The position numbers and the translations under genes were made by a program. The notes beneath the pieces are model-generated. The model saw nothing but the letters and a program-made list of their open reading frames with translations, ran no database searches and was not told the DNA's origin. A stretch of 64,000 bases of DNA from Aliirhizobium wenxiniae (lineage in GTDB: Bacteria; Pseudomonadota; Alphaproteobacteria; Rhizobiales; Rhizobiaceae): positions 372,001 to 436,000 of the forward strand of contig NZ_JACHEG010000004.1 in NCBI RefSeq assembly GCF_014201355.1, written 5' to 3'. Positions 48,401 to 58,000 of this stretch are shown here, one piece after another (position 1 is the stretch's first letter; each line of letters opens with the position of its first letter).

Positions 48401-49069
48401 GTTGCCGGCATTGGCGGCGGTGATCGTCAGCGTGTCGCCGTCCGGATCGATATCATTGGCAAGCGGGCTGATCGTGACCGAGCCATCTTCGAGAACCGTG
48501 GCCGTATCATTGTTGGCGGTCGGACCGGGATTGGTGACGGTTAGCTCGAATGTCTGGGTCGCCGTGCTGCTGCCGTCCGAGGCGACGATCGTGATCGTGT
48601 ATACGCCGTTACTGCCGCCCTGGCTTGCCTGGTTGTTGATCGTACCGAAGATCAGGCCCGTGGCAGCGTCATATTGCAGACCATCCGGTAGACCGGTGAT
48701 CGTGTAGGTCAGGTCGTCGCCATCCGGATCGCTGAAGAAGTCGGCAACGTCATAGGTGAAAGACTGGCCGTCGGCGCGCACGCGGTCCGGGATCGGCTGG
48801 GTCGGGGTCGGGGTATCGTTGACCGGGGTGACGGTCACGGTCACGGTTGCCGTTGCAACCCCGCCATTGCCGTCCGAGATCGAGTAGGTGAAGCTCTCCT
48901 TGCCGTTGTAATCTGCATCCGGGGTGAAGCGAAGCACCAGGTTTCCGCCTGCATCCTCGATCAGTTGCACCGAACCATGGGTCGTCTCGACGGCCGAGCC
49001 CATTGAGTACAAGCACCTGATTGTTGACACGAATGACTTCCGCGTCGTCGCCATCGGGGTCGCTGTCAT
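36485..49069 (-). CDS. Giant cadherin-like repeat surface protein, C-terminal part (after frameshift)
   Basis: About 4,175 residues in the original frame, from about 49,009 down to 36,485; the first 23 codons from the ATG at 49069 are read in a frame that does not match the family, so this is not a true start. It continues the gene at 48750-62456. Modules of about 90-110 residues with the pattern NDTDPDGD, GT-TYTPNANFNGTD-FTYTVSDG, ITVNPVNDAP follow one another. The last 17 are uniform 91-92 residue units (37,270-41,925). A proline-rich linker (PPPPITVEPNDP) follows near 37,200. The last 240 residues contain a final putative-Ig (He_PIG-like) domain. No GGxGxDxxx RTX repeats were found. The protein probably acts in cell-surface adhesion or biofilm. 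Confidence 0.8.
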   Translation of the reverse strand: MTATPMATTRKSFVSTIRCLYSMGSAVETTHGSVQLIEDAGGNLVLRFTPDADYNGKESFTYSISDGNGGVATATVTVTVTPVNDTPTPTQPIPDRVRADGQSFTYDVADFFSDPDGDDLTYTITGLPDGLQYDAATGLIFGTINNQASQGGSNGVYTITIVASDGSSTATQTFELTVTNPGPTANNDTATVLEDGSVTISPLANDIDPDGDTLTITAANAGNGTVTINANGTLTYVPATNFNGVDTIVYTISDGNGGVSTATVRVTVTPVNDAPTSTPIPDQYDSDSQAVRYDVSPYFSDVDNDALTFSATGLPPGLTMNAAGVISGTLAANASNTDPYTVTITASDGNGGTTNRNITWIVTNLPPKAFDDTLTVNENTSGGGNVLTNDRDPDGDPLSVDQVEGAAGNVGIAVAGSNGGTFIINSNGTYTFNPGTDFDDMSAGDPPRTTTITYRVSDGTNYDTATITITVNGVNDAPTADTIPDYTRADGQSLTGNPLHLGTFFQDIDANDTLTFNQTGLPQGLTMAADGTITGTIANNASQGGPDGNGVYTVTVTASDGKGGTVSESFTFTVTNPAPTAANDAIETAEDTPVTFNPLANDTDPDGDTLSIDNRPGFEPVAGNGEVVVNADGTLTYTPNANYNGTDTIVYRITDGQGGYSTGIITVSVNAENDAPISSDIPSMERNDGDTISLNISGNFVDPEGEALGFTATGLPPGLSIDPLTGIISGRIDPDASGPTGIRNFLVRITATDPDGASAFEEFTYTIKNVAPNAENDAVSTDEDTPVDIDILANDTDQDGDTDTVILVEGVNLTVGGPAVMTPNGSVQLILNEDGREVLRFTPNANFNGTESFTYTIGDRNGGSDTATVTVTVNPVNDAPVAAPIPDRTQVDGSAFSLDVRPYFSDVDGQTLTITVGPLPPGLTYDAATGLISGTLAANASQGSPYTITVTASDGTASVSDSFVFTVTNPAPEAANDVVETAEDTPVTFNPITGEDTASGEDGIDVDPDGDPLTITQIDGQDIAVGQTIAVAGGTVRLNDAAGSLTFTPTANFNGTVGFTYRIADGNGGFSDASVTINIAAENDPPIIDLNGASAGTGSSASFTEGDVPVLIVSPDAIVGDIEGGIVSLDIDLAGFADTGNEIIHLNGAVDIVVGTASSGTIAFGGTTFFFDYDGANSLHFENAAGAGVSMPDAATSALLRALQYENRSDNLTAGTRTLTISVTDNGNETASATATVNVGAVNDPPVAVDDTATTGENTPITNGPSVLGNDTDAENNPLTVIAVGGGAAGAPIGGSNGGTFVIRPDGTYDFDPGTQFDDLQVGETRATSVIYTISDGNGGTSTATLTITVTGENDAPVGGSFVLDATEDQTSSGFLPVTDADGDPLTYAIVGQPDNGTITIGTDGSYTYVPAANFAGSDSFTYTVNDGRTTVTFTVTVNVANVEDLPAGEIPNQAFDDADDVTLDVSQFFTDADGDDLTFSADGLPDGLEMDADGNITGTLTSDASQGGANGVYTITVTVNDGQPGGEITRAFTITISNPAPIAQNDAITTGENTPATGSVFANNGSGADSDPDGDTISVSAVNGNAVGVGTGVAGTAGGIFTIAANGAYTFNPGTDFDNLAAGQTRTTSVTYTISDGQGGTSTATFTVTVTGANDAPIGADGTIDVTEDTSYTGTLPVATDAEGQPLTYAAGTQPANGQVVVNPNGTFTYTPNPNYAGSDSFTYTVSDGTATVTYTITVDVGAVNDAPALGNDSFTVDEDGSTVIDVLANDSDADNDPLTITQIDGQPIGAGETVPVTGGTITLNANGTLTFTATPNFNGPLTFTYTVSDGQGGISTATVSGQVTSINDPPVAEDDAATTDENTAIEGNVIVGSDSDADGDTLTVIAVGTGPNGVGATLAGSNGGSFIILADGSYSFDPGAAFQDLQVGESRATSITYTISDGNGGTDTATLTITVTGVNDAPTAPTLPPRADIDGAAIDINLTGGFADVDGDTLTYAITGLPTGLTYNAATGRITGTISPSASGPTGTRAFTVTMTASDGNGGTVERTFTWTITNPAPDAQDDTFSIDEGDTLTGNVLANNGNGADTDDDPLTVSLVNGPANGTLTLNANGTFTYVPNAFFNGVDSFTYRVADGSGGFDTAVVTINIGAVNDAPVPADDTFAIDEDGSATIDVLANDSDPDNDALTVTAINGQAISAGNPVAVTGGTVSLNADGTLTFTAAANYNGNPSFSYTVSDGAISRDATVSGTVRAINDAPVNNLPGSFNGAEDTDLPLTGISITDIDAGNAPVTVTLGVNAGSLIAFSGGNVTVTGGGTGSITLTGTVANINAWLAGPTAPVYRPVADSSAAVTLTMTTNDRGNSGAGGELAATSTAMIMIAPVNDAPVATDQRITTPEDTPVAGSIAASDVDGDPLTYAVTTQPANGRVTINASGTYLYTPGMDFNGTDSFTVTISDGQGGTTTATVTIDVSPVNDAPIGSDGSITVTEDVAYPGQLPAATDPEGSAVTYGVGSQPLHGTLTVNPNGSYTYTPAANYNGTDSFTYTVSDGTATSTYTIAITVTAVNDAPIGSGASISLNEDTPFDGQLPAATDAEGDEVAYELIAGTTNGTVVVNDDGSYRYVPNANYNGPDSFTFRVTDGTNFNTYTVNITVNPVNDAPIAADQTVTIDEDTPIINGTLPAATDAENNPITYSAGSQPQHGTLVVNANGTYTYRPAANYNGTDTFTYTVSDGAASNTYTITIIIDPVNDAPVASNTAISVTEDEPYDGQLPPATDAEGDDVTYSLATGPTNGTINLNDDGSYTYTPNLDYNGPDTFTYTVSDGNGGSNTYTVTITVGPENDPPVAGDAAVSTNEDTPIVNGTLPQATDPENQEVTYGLGRGVLNGTVTVNPDGTYSYIPAVNFNGTDSFTYTVSDGAAMNTYTVTITVNPVNDAPTASDTAITVTEDTPFNGQLPPATDVEGNPITYVLDTGPENGTLTFNADGSYTYSPAANYSGPDSFTYTVTDGFGTSEVYTVTIDVDPINDAPVGRDDAVTAIEDTPLNGNLPRATDAENDPLTYTIGRNATNGSVVVNADGSYRYVPNPNFFGTDTFTYTVSDGSASSAAYTVTITVTPVNDAPIGSNTSISVTEDVPASGSLPPAIDPEGQQVTYGLGTTLPAHGTVVVNPDGTYTYTPAANYNGTDSFTYTVSDGSATATYTVSVTIGAVNDPPVGRDDAVTINEDTTLNGTLPIATDGDGDTLTYAKGSDPSHGSVTVNGNGSYTYIPNANFNGTDSFTYTVTDGTATLSYTVTITVNPVNDAPSGSNGAISTAEDTSFSARLPIAMDPDGDALFYGLGRQAENGTVTINLDGTYTYTPDADFNGTDSFTYTVSDGRIERTYTITVTVTPANDPPTGEDLNVTIDEDGTASGQLPRATDVDGDRLSYGLGGQAENGTATVNEDGSYTYVPNANFNGTDTFTYTVTDGTATVTYTVTVNVRPVNDIPVGSNGNISVVEDTAFNGRLPIATDADGDALTYSLGTQANHGTVSINADGTYRYVPAADFSGTDSFTYRVTDGTATVTYTISITVAPVNDPPRGEDAAFSTPEDMVATGRLPIAIDPEGSPVTYGLGAGPSRGMVTINPDGTYRYVPNRNFNGTDTFTYTVSDGTATSTYTATITVTPVNDAPLASDTSISVAAGSTATGSLPPAIDPEGDAVTYGLGSQASHGTVTINPDGTYSYRPVAGYRGSDSFTYTVSDGQATSTYMVTISVGATNRPPVGSDANVTAFEDTPLNSRLPVATDADGDILTYGLGAPAVHGTVTVNADGSYTYIPALNFNGTDTFTYTVSDGRSTSTYTITITVDPVNDPPTSSDTSISVTEGTSISGALPPALDPEGQPITYGLGTGPQHGTVTINPDGTYSYTPADGYSGSDSFTFTVSDGTNTATYMVTITVDPIEGPQEPRPPLEVDPPPPITVEPNDPWQPPSVSDSISAGSSSPISSIMDDLNGIADLTAQGPIVNVVNSIRSLNGVGYLPEEGAVIHAANQIGDWAESGRIIDDLTAGFFKGGSNIHLQREGAESTWFQIDTMVYNDYLYIMPSSQGEVENASFGVTLADGRPLPDWLKPTRQGLVIGRPPAGLEFIDLRLHGNSSDGTISDTIRIDLHTGAILDHVSDRRTDLGPGLFSDHLLAATDLYGDDISMLGQALQRWSDLPDR
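37270..41925 (-). repeat. 17 tandem cadherin-like units of 91-92 residues
   Basis: About 274 bp per unit, all in frame. Each has VNDAP, SISVTEDT, LPPATDPEGD-VTYGLG, HGTV-VNPDGTYTYTP, NFNGTDSFTYTVSDG and ends YTVTITVNP. The units are recognisable relatives but not identical, which points to an old array kept in register, or to homogenisation. Confidence 0.8.
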
Positions 49070-52000
49070 TGGCGAGGATATCGATATTGACCGGGGTATC
49101 CTCGGGCGTCGTTACCGCATCGTCTCTCGCGATCGGCGGGATGTTGAGGACGGTATAATTGAACGTGACGACCGTCGTGCCGCCGGCGCCATCGGATGCC
49201 GTGACGTTGATGGTGTAGATGCGCTCACCTGTCGGTCCGGACGCATCATTGGCGATGTCACCGGAAATCGTGCTGCCTGAAAGCGTCAGACCCGGCGGAA
49301 GGCCGGTAACGCTGTAGGTCAGTGTGCCGCCTTCCGGGTCGGAGAAGAAGGCGGAGAGGTCCAGGCTGTCGGTATCGCCGTCGTTGCGGGTCCGGTCGGC
49401 GATCGGACTGCCGATCGGATCGTCGTTGACCGGGGTGATGGTCACGGTGACCGTTCCCGTCGCGGTGCCGCCATTGCCGTCCGAAATCGTGTAGGTGATC
49501 GTGTCGGTGCCGTTGTAGTTGGCATCCGGCAGGTAGGAGATCTCACCGTCGGCGAGGATGGTAACCGTGCCATGGGCGGCGGTCGCCGAGACGACCGAGA
49601 GCGGATCACCATCCGGATCGCTGTCATTGGCCAGCACGTTGAGGGTGACAGCCGTGTCTTCCAGCGTCGTGGCGTTGTCGTTGACGGCGATCGGAGCGGG
49701 GTTGGAGACGGTGAGCGCGAATGTCTGCTGCGTCGTGCCACCGTTGCCGTCCGAAACGGTGACCGTCACCGAATAGACGCCGTTGTTGCCGCCCTGGCTG
49801 GCATTGCGGTCGATCGTGCCGGTGATGATACCCGCAGCGCTGATCGACAGGCCTGCCGGCAGGCCGGTCTGGGAATAGGTCAGCGTATCGTTATCGGCGT
49901 CGGAGAAGAAACCGGAAACATCGAAATTGACTGTTGCGCCATCATTGGCGGCGCGATCCGGCAGCGGTGTGCCGACCGGCGTGTCGTTGATGGCGCTCAC
50001 GGTAACCGTCACCGTGTATTCGTTGCGGCCGCCATTCGGATCGGTGACGACGAAGCTGAACGTATCTGTGCCGTTGTAATTGGCGTTCGGCGTGTAGGTG
50101 TAGGTTCCGTTGGCATTGATCGTCACCGTGCCATGAGCGGGTGTCGTCGAGCCGGCTGCAAAGGTGATCGGGTCGTTATCCACATCGGTGGCGGTCAGGG
50201 TGCCGGAAAGGGCCGTGTCTTCGTTGGTCGAAACGCTGATATTGGAGGAGGTGGGAGCGTCGTTGACCGGCGTCACCGTGCCGTTGACGGTTGCGTTGGC
50301 AGAGGCGGTGCCGTCCGAGACCGTATAGGTGAAGCTGACATTGCCATTGAAATTCGCGTTCGGCGTGAAGCTCAGACGGCCGTCGGCATCGAGACGGATC
50401 GATCCGCCGGTGATCGCGACGGACTGGCCGGCGGCAATCGCCGTGCCGTTGATGGCGGTGACTGTCAGGGCGTCGCCGTCGGCATCCGTGTCATTGCTGC
50501 GAACATCGAAGGTGATCGCTGTGTCTTCCGGCGTGGTGAACGTGTCGTTTGTGGCAACCGGTACGTCGTTGACCGGGGTGACGGTGCCGTTGACGGTGGC
50601 CGTCGCGGTACCGCCGTTGCCGTCGGAAATCGTGTAGGTGAAGCTCGGGCTGCCGTTATAGTTGGCCGCGGGATTGAAGGTGAGCGTGCCGTTGGCGTTG
50701 AGTGTCACCGTACCGCCGGTGACGGAGACGGTGGCGCCTGTAACGATTGCGGTGCCGTTGATCTGCGTCACCGTCAGCGTGTCGCCATCGACATCCGTAT
50801 CGTTGGCGCGAACGTTGATGGTGACGGTGGTGTCTTCTGGCGTGGTGAACGTATCGTTTGTGGCGATCGGTGCATCATTGACCGGTATTACAGTGCCGTT
50901 GACGGTTGCCGTCGCGGTGCCGCCATTGCCGTCGGAGATCGTGTAGGTGAAGCTCGGGCTGCCGTTATAGTTGGCGGCGGGGTTGAAGGTAAGCGTGCCA
51001 TTGGCATTGAGCGTCACCGTGCCGCCGGTGACGGAGACGGTTTCGCCAACCGAGATCGCCGTCGTGTTGATCGTTGTAATGGTCAGCGTGTCGCCGTCCG
51101 GGTCGCTGTCGTTGCCGAGGACGTTGATCGTCGTCGGCGTGTCTTCGGCGGTGGTAAACATGTCGCCGGCGGCGACCGGCGGATCCTGCACAGGAGTGAC
51201 GGTGCCGTTGACCGTTGCGGTCGCGGTGCCGCCCTGGCCATCGGAAATCGTGTAGGTAAAGCTCGGGGAGCCGAAATAGTTGGCGGCAGGCGTGAAGGTG
51301 AGCGTGCCGTTGGCGTTCAGCCTGACCGTACCGCCGGTGACTGCGACAGAGCCGCCGGAGGTGACGGCCAACCCGTTGATCTGCGTCACCGTCAGCGGGT
51401 CGTTGTCTACATCGCTATCGTTGGTCCGCACGTCGAAGGTAATGGCCGTGTCTTCCGGCGTGGTGAAGGTGTCATTGGCGGCGACCGGTGGGTCCTGGAC
51501 CGGATTGACGGTGCCGTTGACGGTGGCGGTCGTCGCGCCGCCCTGGCCGTCGGACACGGTATAGGTGAAGCTCGGGTTGCCGTTGTAATCGGCGTTCGGC
51601 GTGAAGGTGAGCGAGCCGTTGGCATTGAGCGATACTACACCGCCGGTGACGGTGACGGGATTGCCGACAGAGATCGCTGTGCCGTTGATCGCGGTGACCG
51701 TCAGCGTGCCGCCGTCGACGTCGCTGTCGTTTGCCCGCACGTCGAAGGTGACGGGCGTATCCTCATTGGTCGTGAACGTGTCGTTGACGGCGTTCGGCGC
51801 GTCGTTCTGACCGGTGACGGTGACCGTCACGGTGGCCGTCGCGGTGCCACCCTGGCCGTCCGAGATCGTGTAGGTGATCGATGTCGCACGGGTCTGGCCG
51901 GCGGCAAGATTGTCGAAACTGGTACCGGGGTTGAAAGCATAGGTGCCATCGGCATTGATGGTGAATGTGCCGCCGTTCGAACCGGCAACCGCCGCACCGA

Positions 52001-55000
52001 CACCAGCGCCGCTACCGCCGACCGCCGAAACAGTGATCGGATCGCCATCGGGGTCGCTATCATTGGTAAGGACGGAGCCGTTGATCGCAGCATTTTCGGT
52101 CGTGGCGAAAGCATCGTTGCCGGCGATCGGCGCCGGGTTGGCGACAGCCCAGGTAAAGCTGCGGCTTGCCTGCGCGCCGGAACTGTCGGTGGCCGTCACG
52201 GTAACCGAATAGGGGCCGTTGACGCTGGCGCTGCGGTTGATCGTGCCGGTAATGACGCCGGCTGCGCTGATCGACAGGCCGGGTGGCAGACCGGTCGTGG
52301 TATAGGTCAGGCTGTCGCCTGCATCCGGATCGCTGAAATTGCCGGAGACGTTGAGCGAGACCGTCTGGGCGTCGCTGGAGCTCTGGTTGGCGATCGGAGT
52401 GGAGATCGGGGCGTCGTTGACGCCTGTAACGGTGACCGTGAAGGTGGCGGTTGCAGTGCCGCCATTGCCGTCGGAAACCTGGTAGGTGACCGAACTTGTC
52501 CGCGTCTGACCGGCGGCAAGATCGACAAAGGCCGTGCCCGGGTTGAAGACGGCTGCACCATTGGTGCCGATCGTGAACGTGCCGCCGTTGGAACCGGCAA
52601 CGGCCACACCGACATTGCCGGAAACGCCGTTTACCTGGGAAACTGTCAGCGTGTCTCCATCGACATCCGAGTCATTGGTCAGGACATTGGCCGAGACATT
52701 GCTGTTTGCGGCGGTCTGGGCACTGTCATTGGCCGCGACCGGGGCGTCGTTGACGGCATTGACCGTGACGGTGACGGTGTACTGAACGCTCACCGTTCCG
52801 TCGCTAACGCGGTAGGTGAACGTGTCGGTGCCGTTGAAATTGGCGGCCGGGGCATAGGTATAGGTGCCGTTGGCATTGATGGTGACAACGCCATGCGAAG
52901 GGCCGGTGGAGCCCGCCGAATAGGTCAGCGTATCGCCATCGACATCGGTCGCGACCGGTAGTGTGCCGGAGAAGAGCGTATCTTCATTGGTGCTGATCGC
53001 TGCATTGGAACCGACCGGTGCATCGTTGATCGGGGCAATGTTGATCGTCGACGTGTCGGTATCGGAAAGCGCGCCGCCGGTTCCGGTATTGCCGCCGTCA
53101 TTGGTGACCATGGTCAGCGTGACCGGGCCATTGGCATTGGCGACCGGCGTGTAGGTCGGCCTCGAGGAGCCGGCGAGGAAGGCGTTGATATTGGCAACAG
53201 TGCCGGTGAGCGTGATCGAGTTGCCCGAGCCGGTAACGGTGACGCCGCCGGCGGTTGCGGCCGACAGCGTGCCTGAGCCGACCGTCAGCGTCACGGTGAC
53301 ATTGCTTGTCCCGGCATCGACATCGGAAATCGAGATGCCTGTCAGCGCGAGAGCCGTGTCTTCGTTGGTGGCGAAGCTGCCGGGCAGCGTGTTGACCGGC
53401 GCGTCGTTGACGGCGGTGACGTTGAAGGTAATCGTGTTCGGTGTCGGGTCGGTATTGACGCCACCATTGGCCGTGCCGCCATTGTCGCGCACCTGGAAGG
53501 TGAAGGACGCGAGTGCCGTGCCATTGGCATTGGCGTTAGGTGTGAAAACGAGGCTGCCGATATTGGCGGCGTTAATGACCTGGTTTGCGGTGACCTGAAC
53601 GCCGCCAAGCGTCAGCGCGCCATTGGTCGGCAGCGTGTTGATGATGACGGCCGACAATGTGTTCGCCGGGCTGTCGTTCGGGTCGGTGAAACCGAAATCG
53701 GCGGCGGTGAAGGTGTAGCTGCCATCCTCTGTCAGCGTGATCGTCTTGTCGGTGCCGGCAGGTGCATCGTTGACCGGAGTGATGGTGATGGTCGAGGTAT
53801 CGATATCGGTCAGCGCCGGGCCGCCGGTATTGCCATTATCATTGGTCGTCATCGTCAGCGTGACACTGGCGACGGAATTGGCGGCGGGCGTGAAGGTCGG
53901 GCGGGAGGCGCCCGCGAGATAGGCGTTGATGGCGGAGATCGTGCCGGACAGGACGATCTGGCCATTGCCGCTGCCGGTGACCGTGACGCCGCCGGCATTG
54001 GCTGCGGTGAGGATGCCGCTATCGACTGCAAGTGTTACGGAGACCGTGCCGGTGCCGGCATCCGCATCGGAAATCGACAGGCCGCTCAGACCAAGGCCCG
54101 TGTCTTCCAAAGTGGTGTAACTGGCCGGAATGGTATTGACCGGCGGCGTATTGATCGAGGCGACCGCGACGGCAACCGTCGCCGTCTCGGTGACGCCGCC
54201 GGAGGTGACCGTGTACTGGAAGGTTGTAACGCCGTTGTAATCGAGCGTCGGGGTGAAGACGAGCTGTCCGCCCGAGGTGAGCTGCACCGTGCCGTTGGCC
54301 ACCGATACCGTGCCGCCGACAGCAATCGCGCTACCGTTGATGGCGGTAATCGCACGCCCGGGGTTGTCGAAAGTGTCGTTGGCAAGAACAGGAATAGTGA
54401 CCGCGACATCCTCGTCGGTGGAGACGGAATCGTTGGCGATGTCGGTTACCGGCGTGATCGTCACACCGATGGAGTCGACATCGGTAAGTGAGCCATCCGA
54501 GGTGGTAAGCGTTATCTGGGCGGGACCGTTGTAATCGCGGGTCGGCACATAGGTGGCGCCGGCAAGCGCGGCATTTATCGCGGCCGTGGTGCCGGAGAAG
54601 GTCATGGTCGCATCAGACGTGCCATCGCCCGCAGTGAAGGTAAGGCCGGCGATACTTGAGAGCGAGAAGGCGCCGTTGGTGACGGTCAGCGTCACCGTCA
54701 GCGTGCCGTTATCGACATCGGTGACGGAGATCGCGTTGCCGGCGGCAGGCGAGAATGTGATCGTACCGTCTTCGGCCACCGTCTGGGCGCCCGGCACGGT
54801 GTTGACAGGGGCGTCGTTGACGGGCGTCACATTGACGGTGACGGTAGCGGTTTCGATGACCTCGCCGGACGTCACCGTGTAGGTGAAGGTCGTCTGGCCG
54901 TTGTAGTTCGCTGCCGGCGTGAAGGTGATCGTGCCGTCGGAATTCAGGCGTGCCGTGCCGTTGGCAACCGCGACAGTGCCGTTGACAGCGACAGCCGTTC

Positions 55001-58000
55001 CGTTGATCGCGGTGATCTGGTGGGCGGAATTCTCGAAACTGTCGTTCTGGTTGACGTTTATGGCGACGGCCGTGTCTTCCGGTGTCGTTACTGTGTCGTT
55101 GGCGATATCGGCTACCGGCGTGACGGTGATGGCGATGCCGTCCGTATCGGTGAGCTGCCCGTCGGAGGTGACGAGCGTCACCTGGGCCGCGCCGTTGTAA
55201 TCGGCGGTTGGGGTGTAGGCGAGGCCGGCAAGCGCCGCGTTGATCTGCGCCGCCGTGCCGGCAATCGTCACCGTGCCGGTGCCGTTATTGGTAATCGCCG
55301 CGCCCCCGCCTGTCGTGACGGAGAGCGCGCCGTTGGTGACGCTGACGGTGGTGGTAAGGTTGCCGCCGTCGACATCTGCCACGCTGACGCCGCTGATCGC
55401 CAGCGGAGAATCCTCCGCGGTCGTCTGGGCACCCGGCACGGTGTTGACCGGCGCGTCGTTGACCGGCGTGACATTGACGGTGACGGTAGCGGTTTCGATG
55501 ACCCCGCCCGAGGTGACGGTGTAGGTGAAGCTCGTTTGGCCGTTGTAATCCGCCGTCGGGGTGAACGTGAGCGTGCCATTGGCGTTAAGCCGCACGGTGC
55601 CGTTTGCCACAGCGACCACGCCATTGGCGACGATCGAGCTGCCATTGATTGCGGTAATCTGGTGGGCGGAGTTCTCGAAGCTGTCGTTGGCGTTGACGTC
55701 GATCGTCGCGGTCGTGTCCTCGTTGGTCGTCACCGTATCGTTGGCAATGTCCGCGACGGCCGTGACGTTGATCGTCCGGCTGTCGGTATCCGTCAACGAC
55801 CCGTCGCTGCTCGTCATGGTCAGCGTCACCGCGCCATTGAAATCGGCGACCGGGGTATAGACCGGCTGGGTGGCACCCGCAGCAAGGTAGGCATTGATAT
55901 TGGCGAGCGTGCCGGTAAGCGTGATCGTGCCGGTGCCGGACCCCGAAACGGTGACGCCGCCTGCACCCGCGGCCGCGATAGTGCCGGAATTGACGCCGAT
56001 CGAGACCGTCATGCTGACGGTGCCTGCGTCCGGGTCGGCGACAGAGAGGCCACTGAGCGAGAGCGGCGTATCCTCTGCCGTCGTATAGCCTGCCGGCAGG
56101 GTGTTGACTGGCGGATCGTTGACCGGGATGACGGAGACCGTTGCGATCGCCGTGTTGGATGCCGCGCTGCCGTCGTTGACGGAGATGCTGATCGTACGGG
56201 CGGTCGATCCCGGATCGTCGGACGTCGAGGAATAGCGGATCTGCTGCAGTGCCGTCTGGTAGTCGGCCTTGGAGGCCGAACCGGAAAGCGTCAGCGTGGA
56301 GGTCGACGAATTATAGGCAAATGTGATGCCGGAGGGCAGGGTGCCTGCAATCGACAGCGTGTCACCGGCCACCGGATTGGTGATGACGATCGTTGCCGAA
56401 CTCATGTTGGCATTGTCGACGTCGGTGATCAGCACGTCGGTATCGACGATGGCGACGCCAGTGCCGTTTTCGGTGTAGCTCGTGGTGAAGCCGGTACCGG
56501 CGCCCGAGGCGTCAAGATCTAGGATTGGGGCATCGTTGACCGGCGTGACGGTGATCGTCGAGGTATCGACATCCGTCAGCGTGCCGCCCGAGCCGGTATT
56601 GCCGCCGTCACTTGTGGTCATGGTCAGCGTGACTGCGCCGTTGAAATCGGCGACAGGCGTAAACGTCGGGCGGGATGCGCCGGAGAGAAATGCGTTCAGG
56701 TTGGCAAGCGTGCCGGTCAGCGTGATCGTGCCGGTTCCCGAGCCGGAGACAGTGACGCTGCCGGCGGCACTTGCGGTCAGGATGCCGGAATTGACGCCGA
56801 GTGTGACGGTCATTGTGCCGCTGGCGGCATCGACATCGGAAATCTGGATGCCGGTCAGGCCGACAGATGTGTCTTCGGCCGTCGAAAAGCTGCCAGGCAG
56901 GGTATTGACCGGCGCATCGTTGACGGCCGAAATCGTGATCGGGCGGGTATCGACGTCGGTCAGCGTGCCGCCCGTGCCGGTATTGCCTCCATCGCTGGTG
57001 GTCATGGTCAGCGTGACGCTGCCATTGGAATTGGCGACCGGGACATAGACCGGGGCGGAAGCGGAAGCGAGATAGGCGTTGATATTGGCAAGTGTGCCGG
57101 TGAGTGTGATCGTGCCGCCCGAGCCTGTGACGATGACATTGCCGCCCGATGTGGCGCTGAGCGTACCTGCGGTTACCGAGAGTTGTACGCTCATCGAGCC
57201 GGTTCCGGCATCGACATCGGTGATGGACAGGCCGGTCAGCGCGACATTGGTGTCTTCATTGGTCGCCCAGCCCGAGGCCGGCAGGGTGTTGACCGGCGCA
57301 TCATTGACAGCGGTGACGTTGATGGTGACGTTCGCCGTTTCAGTGACGCCGCCGGAGGTAACGGTGTAGGTGAATGTGGTCTGGCCGTTGAAATTGGCGG
57401 TCGGCGTGTAGGTGAGCGTGCCGTCGGCATTGAAGGTGACGCTGCCCTGACCTGCGGGTGGCTGGGTCACTGAGGTCAGTGTACGGCCTGAATTCTCGAA
57501 ATTGTCGGCCGATGCACCGTTCGTGCCGGTGATGACGTTGAAGGAGAGCGGCGTGTCTTCATTGGTTGTGACTGTATCATCGACAATGTCGGCGACCGGC
57601 GTGATGGTGATCGCGACCGTATCGGTATCGGAAAGCGAACCGTCCGAGGTGACCATGGTCAGCGTGTCGGTGCCGTTGTAGTCGGCATTGCCCTGGTAAC
57701 GAAGCGAGGCAAGCACGGTGTTTACCTGGGCCTGCGTGCCGGAAATGGTGACTGTACCGGTCCCGGCCCCCGTGACTGTTCCGGCTGTCGCCGAGGGCGA
57801 GAGGATGCCGTTGGCGACCGTCAGCGTCACGGTGACATTGGTGCTGTCCACATCAGTAACGGAGAGCCCGGCAATGGCGGTCAGCACATCTTCCTGAACC
57901 GTTTGCGGGCCGGGGACGGTATTGACGGGGGCGTCGTTGACGGCAATCACGTTGACGGTCGCAACCGCCGTATTGGAATTGACCGCGCCGTCATTGGTGA

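Noticed and set aside
48990..49069. Programmed ribosomal frameshift in the giant gene
   Set aside because: No slippery heptamer (AATGGGCTCGG) and no evident stimulatory structure right after it; a simple one-base indel is a better explanation.
49009..49069. Independent start of a second giant gene at the ATG at 49069
   Set aside because: The first 23 codons do not match any module, no ribosome-binding site is seen, and the module interrupted upstream continues exactly in the new frame.
50278..51810. CRISPR-like regular spacing
   Set aside because: Units are 306-309 bp, fully coding, in frame and without short repeat-spacer structure; they are protein-domain repeats.
49572..52961. Very long plus-strand open frame (1,129 codons) antisense to the giant gene
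   Set aside because: It follows the repeat period of the minus-strand gene, has Arg/Asp/Gly-rich low-complexity composition and no recognisable domain. Stop-free antisense frames are expected from GC-rich repetitive coding DNA.
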